A stretch of 64,000 bases of DNA from Zingiber officinale. Taxonomy: Eukaryota > Streptophyta > Magnoliopsida > Zingiberales > Zingiberaceae. The notes below the pieces were generated by a model. The model worked only from the letters and a program-made list of their open reading frames with translations. It ran no database searches and was not told the origin of the DNA. A program made the position numbers and the translations under genes. Every line of letters begins with the position of its first letter. The first letter of the stretch is position 1. The stretch lies in assembly GCF_018446385.1 (NCBI RefSeq), contig NC_056000.1, positions 35,377,511 through 35,441,510 of the forward strand. The letters run 5' to 3'. This document shows positions 56,077 through 64,000 of the stretch, one piece after another.

Positions 56077-56575
56077 GTCGAGCGGCCGAGCTAGAGTCGA
56101 ACCGACGATTATAAACCCCCCGGCCTGAAGACCGTCGAGCGGCGACGTTAAACTCAAGAGTCGAACCGGCAACTATAAACCCCCCAGCCTGAAGACCATC
56201 GAGAGGCGACGTAAAACTCTAGAGTCAAACCGGCGACTATAAACCCCCGGTCTGAAGACCGTCGAGTGGCGACGTTAAATTCTAGGGTCGAAGTGGCAAC
56301 CATAAATATCCCGCTCGGAATACCATCGAGCGGCGACGTTAAACTCTAGGGTCAAAGCGGCGACCATAAATATCCCGCTCAGAAGACCGTCGAGCAGCGA
56401 CGTTAAACTCTAGGGTCGAAGCGGTGACCATAAATATCTCGCTCGGAAGACTGTCGAGCGGTGACGTTAAACTCTGGAGTCGAACCGACGACTATAAATC
56501 CCCCGGCCAAAAGCCCGTCGGGCGGCGACGATAAAGCCCTAGAGTCGAATGACAACCTAAGGGTCGGTTCGGCAA
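56077..56575 (+). repeat. 64-bp tandem repeat spacer between L2 pol and antisense gene
   Basis: About eight units starting GTCGAGCGGCGACGTTAAA, with CTAGAGTCGAACCGGC and CTATAAACCCCCCGG or CATAAATATCCCGCTCGG variants. Units 4-6 form a subfamily, which shows local amplification. The first unit is shortened to about 57 bp. Confidence 0.9.
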
Positions 56576-56842
56576 GCATGAATATCCGATCGAGAGAATA
56601 TCTAAATCGTCGATTAGTGGTCGAACAACGGTTTCATATCCGGGAGTTGCTATCCTGGGACTTATCAGAAGTTAAGGTCAAGTATTCCGCTTGGACCTAA
56701 GCAATCAACCAATGACAAGTAAACACGAAAAAACTAATTTCATTAAAAAAAGTTCCAGCCGGACGGCCAACATACATCCACGGCTTACAAAAATGACTTA
56801 CAGAAGGATTAACCCACCTCACTCCAAATAATCAAAGATTGG

Positions 56843-59085
56843 CTAAGGGATGGCATCGAGCAGCCCGGCCAAATCCTTAGGCGAGATAGTCATCGCTTCA
56901 GAAAGATGACCCTTACCCTTCAGATAAGCAGTCGTAGAATTAATGGCCTCCTCAAAGGCGACAACGAGCCGGTCACAGACCTTCTGGGCAAAATCATTCG
57001 AGCAGACATAAGCTTGCCTCATCACAGTAAAGCGGCCTGATTCGCTGTCTTAGTACTCCTTGAGGGCGGCTCGAGAAGCTTCAAGGGCGTCTAGGAGATT
57101 CTTCAATTCTCCTTGGAATTCAGTCTTTTCCACCGATCGACTTTTCCGTTCGGCGGACAGCATGTCGGCTAATTCCTGGACACGTTGCTCCAACGCCCGG
57201 GCCTCAACATTTTTTGCGTCCAGATCAGTAATGGCCTTGTTCTTCTCCGCAGACACCAGCTTGATCTCCTGGTCATGTGCCTTGACCTTGACCTTGACCT
57301 CGAGCCGAGCCACCGTAGTTTTCAGTCCAGAGGATTTATGCCGCTCATCCTCCAGGAGCCTCTTTGTATCGACCAGCTCGGCCTTCAGCTCAGCAGGTGA
57401 AGGCCCCTGGACCGAGCCTCCCCTGGAAATCTTAAGTTTCTTCAACTCTTCCTCTAGCAGCGCCAAGCGGTTGCTGAATGCGATGCTCTCCACCCAACTC
57501 TGCACTCAGAGAAAATAACGTTAAAAGCTAAGTAAAAATAATAATAATGTGAAGGAAGGAGGGGGAGGCATACACTGATGGCGTGCTGCAGATGGCTGTC
57601 GCCGAGCTGACCGTGGGTCATCATGACAACACGGGCCCTTGCATCCTCCCATATTTTGGCAAGCGGCCCACGAATGGTGATCTGGTGCTCTAGAATTGTC
57701 GGCCGGTCAGCTGCTAGAAGGAACTCTTCTGTTGGTAGGTGCAGGATGGCCTTAACTATTCGACGGCCGCTCAGAGCAGACTGAGCTAAACCTGAAGGAC
57801 CGGAGGACTGGCCGGTCGGAGCGGAAGTGATGCCGGAGCACCGTATACGTCGGCAGGCCGGTGGCAGAGAACTGACTGGTTGCGCTTCAATTGGATCCAT
57901 AGGTCGATCGAGCTGGGAAAGAGTGTAATCTGAGGAAATTGCTTTGATAGAGGCCGCAGCTAAGTCAACCCCTGCGGAAGGAGCGCCAACCTGCTCAGAC
58001 ACCTACTCCGCAGGTGTTGCCGAACGGGCAAGTATCTCCGTCCGGCGGCGTTTGTGGATCACCAAAGGAACATCCTCGGTCTATTGCTCCACGTCCTCGT
58101 CTTGAGTAGAGGGGTGTCTGGCGGATGAAGTAGCATCGCCCACCGCTTCTGTGGCAGAGAACCGAACGGTCGATCCACTGATAGCAGTAGGTGCCTCGCC
58201 GCTCTCCCCTTCGTGAGCCGACCGGCGCAATGTCAAGGTCGGCCATCTCCTTAGCAGTCGCCACTTCAATCTCGGCGGCCCTCAACCTCATCCGCTAGGT
58301 AGCGCGAGCACGCATCATGATGTCAGCTGCAAAAAGGGAAAACAAATCAGTTAGATCAAAAGGAAAAGAGGATCGAGAAAGCTCTTACCCATGCTGCTCG
58401 GAAGTTTTGAGCGGATCGGACTCAACCCAAATATGTATAGCACACCCTCACAGAGCAGCCTGTGGATGTTGAACTTTTGGTCGGCCAGCAGGTTAGTTGC
58501 GTGAAGGTAGGCCGGCTGACTCTTGTATTTACCAAGCTCTGGTGGAGTGGGTACGGCGGTCTGCCATTTGGTTCGGAAGGGCGGCGATTCGGGCAAACGC
58601 AGAAAGAAGAAGTATTCTTTCCAGTGTTTATTGGAGGTGGGAATTTTGTCAAAGAAGACAAGGTCGATCCGAGATTGGAAAAGGAAAGTACCCCACTCGG
58701 ACTGTTTGGGATAGTAGAAGTAGTGGAAAATCTTGGGAACTAAAGGGATGTCGTGCAGCCTAAATAAGACAACCACGCCGCACAGCAACCTAAACGAGTT
58801 TGGAACGAGTTGGCCGAGCGGGAGGCGAAAATAATTGCACACTTCAATGATGAACGGATGTATGGGAAACCGCAGACCAGCTACAAACTGGTCTCGGAAG
58901 AAACAAGTAGTGCCGATCGGCGGATCATGAGGCCGGCCGGACGAAGTAGCTAATACTAATTTATGGTCAAGAGGAAGTTTGAAGGTGCGGACGAGGCTCA
59001 CCGCATCACCTGCATCAAACTGGCTCTCCATGGTGGTATACCAGAGGCCGGGAGCAGGGTCAGACGGTTGTGACAAACTCGCCAT
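56843..59085 (-). pseudogene. L2 antisense accessory gene (PF04195-like domain, coiled coil)
   Basis: Convergent with pol. Exons: 59,085-58,389, 58,326-57,574 and 57,499-56,843. Introns are 62 and 74 bp with GT/AG ends (phases 1 and 0). Exon 1 (232 codons) is the 'putative gypsy-type transposon' domain (FFRDQFVAGLRFPIHPF; RLPLGQLVPNSFRLLCG). Exon 2 is an Arg/Ser/Pro-rich linker. Exon 3 is a coiled coil (LLEEELKKLK ... LADMLSAERKSRSVEKTEF) plus a conserved tail (MRQAYVCSNDFAQKVCDRLV). Breaks: one TAG soon after the start of exon 2, a frameshift near 58,200, TAGs at about 58,081 and 58,004, and a TAG at 57,050. Domain order and intron phases match copy B at 2,445-4,825. This extra ORF is characteristic of Tat-lineage elements and its biochemical role is unknown. 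Confidence 0.8.
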
Positions 59086-59772
59086 CGCTGGAACAGTGGA
59101 GAAAGCGAGAATATATGAAGGTTAACGAAAAAGACGACAGGGAAACACCAAAAGCTCAAAAAGGCGAGAAAAATAGAGGCAAAGACAAGAAGAAGCAATG
59201 ACCTTACTCGGAGGAGGGAAGGAAAGTGTGAATTAATGGAACCCTGAGCGCAAATCGTCGACGAAGCGATGAGCACCAAGTAGCCGAAGCACCAAAACGC
59301 GAAAACTGCGAAATGAATCAGGAACAACGCTACGACTTTATGAAAGAGAGGTTCGGCCGAGCGGAGCCGTTCAATCTAGGTCGCATGCCCCAAGGCGCAA
59401 ATCGCACCATCGAATTCAAACCGCTAGAGGTCACATCGAGCCTGTTGCCTCGCGCGTGCGATGACAGCGGCGGTGCCACGTGGCTGTCAATCATAGGAGG
59501 GCATTTAATGAAGGCCATTACGAAGGCGTGGTCGCATGCTTTGCCCTGATAGACGGGATTTGCGAGCATTCTGAGGAGAACTGAGGCAGGTCATCGCTGA
59601 TCATCTTCAGATAGGCAGACCAATCAGTAAAAATTCTGCCAAGTGATAGCGGGCACGCTTCCGTTCGACGGTATAAGGTAATGTTATGGCCGCTCGCCAT
59701 CCCTGACCAGTCGGCCCTGTGTTGGCATACTAGTCCAGTCAGTCGGACCTACAGCCTCCTTCGACTAGACGT
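59086..59772 (-). promoter_or_regulatory. region upstream of the L2 antisense gene
   Basis: Between the antisense gene's ATG and the polypurine tract lie about 690 bp of non-coding DNA. They must hold any promoter of that gene, but no definite element stands out. Short ORFs here have no domain. Confidence 0.3.
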
Positions 59773-59782
59773 AAGGGGGAGG
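59773..59782 (+). other. L2 polypurine tract
   Basis: AAGGGGGAGG four bases before the 3' LTR. Confidence 0.8.
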
Positions 59783-59786
59783 CACG

Positions 59787-60643
59787 TGATCCGGTGGTAA
59801 GAAAGAGGGGCCCGCCCGGAGGATGGTCAACTGTCCTGTGGTGGTCGTAGTCAAAGTTAACCTATCTGAGCAATAGGTGCTGAGCGTCCGAGCCGGCGCT
59901 TTGACAGCTCGACCGTTATGCCGAGCTTCCGACGCTTACAAACTAAGCAGGACTCCTTTTGTTCAGAAGACCGCGCTAGTCGCCCTCAGCCGAGCGGACA
60001 ACCCGCTCGGCTCAGCCAGGATGTCCACCGAACTACCGGGTTACCGACGGGCCGAGCGTCTCTTCCTTTCAGTCCAGTATATGCCCCTTCTCGGACGGCA
60101 GTGAGTCCAAGCACCTCTCCCGTTCAGACTAGCAGCAGACAAAAGGGGTAGAAGAAGACGAAGGGGGCAGCTGGTGATATCCTTCTCGAGACATGTGTCG
60201 CCGACAAACAGCATGGTCGGCGGCCGGGTCGAACAAAGAATCGTACGGTGGAAGTTTCCACTGTCAAGACAGAGATATGCTCGGACGGTTGTGGTATGGC
60301 ACTAGACGTACTTTTCTGACACATCCATTTTAAGGTATGTCTTAGGAAGTGTGCACGCCTCGAGAAGCGTGCACGCGCCTCCCAGGGGTTCTATATAAAG
60401 ACCCCAGGCTTCGACGGAGGTATGCATTCTCATCTACTGTAGCTCTTGGCCTCGTTGCGTTGTTTCAATTTCTTCTCGCCGGAGCTGACTTGAGCGTCGG
60501 AGGGCCGTCGCCGGGAACCCCTTCTCGGCTCGGTTTTGTGTTTGCAGGTTCTTACCGAGGCTCACACCAGTCGGAGGTTCATACGCCGTCAACAAGAGCA
60601 TCACGTCCCCAGCGTCTGTCGACTCAGCGCCCGGACAGGATCA
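59787..60643 (+). repeat. L2 3' LTR
   Basis: 857 bp, TGATCC...GGATCA, collinear with the two 5' LTR pieces. Scattered substitutions are present. The AAAGT at about 59,853 is single here, confirming that L3 inserted only into the 5' copy. Confidence 0.93.
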
Positions 60644-60645
60644 AT

Positions 60646-61311
60646 CTACCCATACTAAACCATAATGCATCCCTAGCATTAGTTTATATGACATCTATAC
60701 ATCAAAAAATAATTTTGATGTAATATGAACTCAATTCACATTTCCATGCATGAAACACATCCCAATTGTGTCAACCTACTAGGTTAAAGAATTAAGTCCA
60801 TCTCCTAATCACTTGGCACATTTGATAACCCATCTACCATAGGTCCTAGAGACTCTTCCTAATCTTAGGAATCTTAACCTTAGTCACCTCCCTTGGTGAC
60901 TCATCCACTATGGATACACCCACATGGTGTACCATAGGTGACACTTGACTTTCTTAACCTTAGACACCTTATCTTTGGTTAATTTCTTCTTGTCCTTCAC
61001 CTTGGACACCTCATCCTTGCCATAATTATATGTCATCCTAGCATATTCCTTCTTATTGCCCTTGGATGACTCTCCATTGTCCTTTGTCACACCTCCCTTA
61101 CCAATGTCATGTGTCACTTTAGCACTTGATCTCCTCTGGTCTTGTAGGAACCTAATTTGACATTTTTGGATCTTTGATCACCTAAATATATGTCAAGTCC
61201 TTTAGGTCCAATAATGAACCTCTCTAGGACTTTCTCGATTTCCTCAAGCTTTGCCTTCAAGACTTGATTTTCCAAATCTAAGGTTCTAACCCTAGAGCCA
61301 ACATGTCCACT
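60646..61311 (-). other. L1 internal region, non-coding
   Basis: Resumes L1 after the L2 target duplication. AT-rich with repeated CACCTTGG/ACTCATCC words, no ORF with a known domain. Confidence 0.5.
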
Positions 61312-62377
61312 TTAGACTTCCCTAGATCTACCAACCTTCCTAGGCATATGTCTCCCTTTCTTGGAATTAATGCTTAGATTTTCACTCACTTTCCTTCCCT
61401 TAGGTAAAGTAGTTTGGGTCTTATTAGGTCTAACCTTAGTGTATGATTTCCTAGGGTTATTTACTATTTTAACCATATTCCTATCATTATACCTAAATCC
61501 ATGATTATGTTTGGGTAAATAATCTATATTATTTCTAATAAGCATATAAGAATTAGAGCTTGGATTAAACTTTAAAATAAGGATTACCTTCCCTTTTACC
61601 TTTGAAGTTTTCCCTTGACTTGTGCTCCTCTTCTTTTCCCATTTCTTCAAGTGCACTAATTTTTTGAGCTCTTCTCTCCTTGGGAACTTAGTGTGGTAGT
61701 GACCATACTTACCACACGTGAAGCATCTAATATGCATCTTCTCCTTCTTTTTCCTGCAACTCACATTAGTTAAATCAACCTTAGTGAATTTAGGGTTTAC
61801 CTCCCTTACGTGATGGAAACCTACTCTTGTAGTGCCCCATCTTACCACACTCAAAGCATTTGATGTGGCTCTTCCTGCTCTTCTTGGTGGATGAGGTGGA
61901 CGATTGAGCTTCCAAGATCTCTTCTTCCTTGGATGGCTCCTCTTCCTCTTCACTCGAAGATGTGGATGGTTCCACTTCCTCTTCCCTTGAAGATGTGGAT
62001 GACGCTTCCTCATCTTTCTTCTCCTACTCGAATATTGAGCACGTGTCAACAATCGATTGATCCTTCTCCTTTTGAACTAATAAGCCCTTCTCCTTGGGCT
62101 CCTCCACTACTTGGAGTTTTGTAGGATCCTCATGAAGCGTAACTATCTTTTTCCAAAGGTCACTTGCGTTCTTGTATTCACCTACATTCAATACCAAATT
62201 AAGAGGTAATAAATTAATCAAAATTCTAGTTACCTCCTTATCCGCCTTCGATTGTTCCCTTTGCTCCTCGATCCAATACTGAGGCTGGAGGCGCTTTCCC
62301 TTCTTGTCCGTTAGAGCTTCAAATGCTTCCTCCAACACAATCCATTGGTTCCAATCCATTTGGCACCAAGTCTCCAA
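61312..62377 (-). pseudogene. L1 gag (SIRE-like), frameshifted, two altered zinc knuckles
   Basis: The upstream piece (62,377-62,024) has gag core words (WIEEQREQSKADKEVTRILI; ASDLWKKIVTLHEDPTKLQ). Downstream (about 61,990 to 61,312) are an acidic/basic hinge and two zinc-knuckle-like motifs, CFECGKMGHYKSRF and CFTCGKYGHYHTKF. In both, the fourth metal ligand is Phe where Cys is expected. At least two frame changes are needed to read the whole. No pol follows. Confidence 0.75.
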
Positions 62378-62526
62378 CCGCTTCCTCTAATACTCGAAAT
62401 CATCTCGATCATATGGAGGTGGGATTCAAATATCCCATCCTAGAGGTCCTTCGGACTTCATCTTCCTCTAGTGCTTTGCTCCCTCGGCGATTAGTCCGTA
62501 GAAGAGCGATCCGTTTTGATATCAAT

Positions 62527-63407
62527 TGTTGAGATCTTGATGCCCGCTAGAGGGGGGTGAACAGTGACTCGCCCAACGTTTGCTTCCTACAACGGTTAGT
62601 ATGCACAGCAAAATACAGAAACAAATACTAACAAGAGAAATCAAACCTAACACGTTGATTTAACGTGGTTCAGAGATAAAGTTCCTACTCCATGGTTGTC
62701 CGTAAGGTGGACGTTCCCGATCCGTCGGTGGATAACTCCCCAGAAAACCTCTGGCTAGCACACATAGCTCTTTGTGAGTGGAGAAACCTCGCCACAAACT
62801 CGCACAAGCACGCTAGGCACACAAGAACACTTTGGAGACTCTAATAGGGGTTAACCACCTCTATTTTCCTCAACCATGCCCAAGCACTCCGAGCTCTCTT
62901 AAATAGAGTTCAGGAAGAAACACCTAGTTGTGTTTCCCACCACCAGCCAACTGGTACAACCACCAGTTGACTGATCCTAAGTGAAATTCGACCGTCACAA
63001 GCTAACGGTCGACTACCAGCCGACTGCTACAGTAACGCTATAGTAATGATACAGTAATGCTACAGTATACACTGGAATTTTACCCTGAGTACAGTCTCTC
63101 ATGCACTCGTCCTTGCCCGCACAACCTAGACCTAGCCTTCTAGCCTCCTCCATTAGCCTCGCGTCCCTCGGATGCCTCCTCATCCTTCACGTCTTGCCTT
63201 CTAGAACTTTCATCGGCCTTGTCATTGTTGTCAGATCTTCTTTTGCTAAGAGGTCGCACCTCCAGGACTTCATCCATTACCAAGTCATACTTGGATTACG
63301 TTGTACATGTATCCTGCACACTCACAATGCATATCAAATACAACAATAAATCTAACTTAAACCTTTGCCCAAACATCAAAATCTAGGGCACCTAGATTGC
63401 TCCAACA
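62527..63407 (-). repeat. L1 5' LTR
   Basis: 881 bp; minus strand TGTTGGAGCAATC ... ATCTCAACA. Next to it (62,513-62,526, minus strand ATTGATATCAAAAC) is a decayed initiator-Met-type primer-binding site. AGTAC follows at 63,408-63,412. Confidence 0.92.
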
Positions 63408-63412
63408 AGTAC

Positions 63413-63795
63413 GAGTCTGAGACTGACACCAAGTCCGAGATTGACACCGAGTCTGAAAGAAGCCACTGATCCATATCCGTTTCTGAAGGTCCCAATACGT
63501 TAACCTTTTATTCAAAGTCAAATTTACTTAAAGTAGTTAAATGTTTGTTTAAAAAATTAACAAAATTTGAAAAATAAAATAACTTGTTACTTAAGGAAAT
63601 TGACCACCTTAAGGAGCAAGTTAACTTGAGTAACTCGACTAACCAAGTTCAAATCAGAACTTCAACTCAAGTTACGAAACTTGAGAAAGAAAATTCCAAC
63701 TTGAAAAATCAAGTCGAGCAACTCAAGACAACATTGGAAAAGTTTGAATTGGGATCCAAATATTTAAATATGGTACTTGGGTCGCAACATTAGAA
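63413..63795 (+). pseudogene. L0: gag continued beyond the L1 insertion
   Basis: Resumes with the acidic segment (YESETDTKSEIDTESE), then stops. A coiled coil follows at 63,584-63,793 (VTKLEKENSNLKNQVEQLK; FELGSKYLNMVLGSQ), equivalent to the coiled coil near the end of L3 gag. This restores collinearity with the gag part at 42,303-43,332. Confidence 0.8.
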
Positions 63796-63881
63796 ACCAA
63801 ACAAAATCGGGACTTGACTATAAACCAAACAAAACCAACAAACAATATCTGACCTTAATTAGTCAAAACGTTAGAAATTAA

Positions 63882-64000
63882 TGTTGGAGCAATCTAGGTG
63901 CCCTAAGTTTTGATGTTTGGGCAAAGGTTTAAGTTAGGTTTATTGTTGTATTTGATATGCATTGTGAGTGTACAGGATACAGGTACAATAAGGAAAGTCC
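63882..64000 (+). repeat. start of a further LTR of the L1 family, plus strand, cut by window end
   Basis: TGTTGGAGCAATCTAGG and the next 100 bp match the 5' end of the L1 LTR (reverse strand of 63,407 leftward). It lies in opposite orientation to L1, within decayed L0 sequence, so it is a separate insertion. Confidence 0.85.

Larger units (their letters stand above)
45160..60643 (+). mobile_element. L2: Tat-lineage Ty3/gypsy retrotransposon, split by L3 in its 5' LTR
   Basis: The 5' LTR is in two pieces (45,160-45,230 and 49,943-50,729, with AAAGT duplicated by L3). The 3' LTR is 59,787-60,643; lengths are about 858 and 857 bp and the ends are TGATCC/GGATCA. Internal order: PBS, gag, protease, RT, RNase H, integrase, a 64-bp tandem-repeat spacer, an antisense spliced gene, polypurine tract. 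TCAAT occurs at 45,155-45,159 and 60,641-60,645; the right copy overlaps the LTR's last TCA, as if one TCA had been lost by slippage. Without L3 the element is about 10.8 kb. Confidence 0.92.
43333..63407 (-). mobile_element. L1: gag-only copia-type element (minus strand), TSD AGTAC, split by L2
   Basis: The LTRs are at 62,527-63,407 (5') and 43,333-44,256 (3'). AGTAC lies at 43,328-43,332 and 63,408-63,412, proving that these distant LTRs belong to one insertion. Own internal sequence is only 44,257-45,159 plus 60,646-62,526 (about 2.8 kb) and contains gag but no protease, integrase or RT, so the element was about 4.6 kb and non-autonomous. It lies within the gag of L0. Confidence 0.92.

Noticed and set aside
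56077-56575. 64-bp periodic repeats as a CRISPR-like or regulatory array
   Set aside because: Whole units, not short repeats with variable spacers, are conserved; it is a transposon minisatellite.
1-64000. tRNA or rRNA genes
   Set aside because: I looked for cloverleaf-like and rRNA core sequences and found none I could support; only PBS matches to tRNA ends were seen.

Overview
This is nuclear DNA of a flowering plant, probably a non-grass monocot. The clues are abundant LTR retrotransposons, a CACTA DNA transposon, MITEs, two very GC-rich intronless receptor kinases in an AT-rich background, and a plastid-derived insert from an intron-bearing clpP gene (grass plastid clpP has no introns). 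A ginger- or banana-type (Zingiberales) genome is my guess, held with low confidence. There is no bacterial, viral or organellar gene set.

Left part (1-9,923): a reverse-oriented Tat-lineage Ty3/gypsy element. Its broken pol lies on the minus strand (about 8,168 to 4,950). Two tandem copies of its antisense-orientation accessory gene (PF04195-like, spliced, coiled-coil) lie on the plus strand. Its gag, protease and inner LTR end are missing, and exactly there sits a plastid insert (clpP intron 1 plus the start of exon 2). The outer LTR remnant contains an 85-bp tandem repeat.

Middle part (9,924-32,673): AT-rich intergenic DNA, then a nearly complete Ty1/copia element (12,815-19,064, TSD GCACG) whose polyprotein frame is broken only by four stop codons. 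Next come a TIR element, a solo gypsy LTR carrying a MITE, and a foldback element. The only clearly intact genes are two tandem L-type lectin receptor-like kinases (26,496-28,511 and 28,753-30,789), 241 bp apart, with complete lectin, transmembrane and RD-kinase parts.

CACTA part (32,674-38,822, TSD AAG): a 6.1-kb transposon with CACTA termini and no visible transposase. It carries, all in sense orientation, exon fragments of three unrelated host genes: a phytocystatin, a DEG9-like serine protease and a TRAPPC8-like vesicle-tethering subunit. This is a Pack-CACTA chimera.

Right part (40,729-64,000): a four-level nest of retrotransposons. L0 is a plus-strand SIRE-like copia (LTR and gag). It is interrupted by L1, a minus-strand gag-only copia (43,333-63,407, TSD AGTAC). 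L1 is interrupted by L2, a plus-strand Tat gypsy element (45,160-60,643, TSD TCAAT). The 5' LTR of L2 is interrupted by L3, a second minus-strand gag-only copia (45,231-49,937, TSD AAAGT). L2 has gag-pol, a tandem-repeat spacer and a spliced antisense gene homologous to that at the left end. Another LTR of the L1 family begins at 63,882 and runs off the window.

The intact host coding capacity is therefore the kinase pair. Most of the rest is transposon DNA in different stages of decay, and the nested TSDs give its order of arrival.
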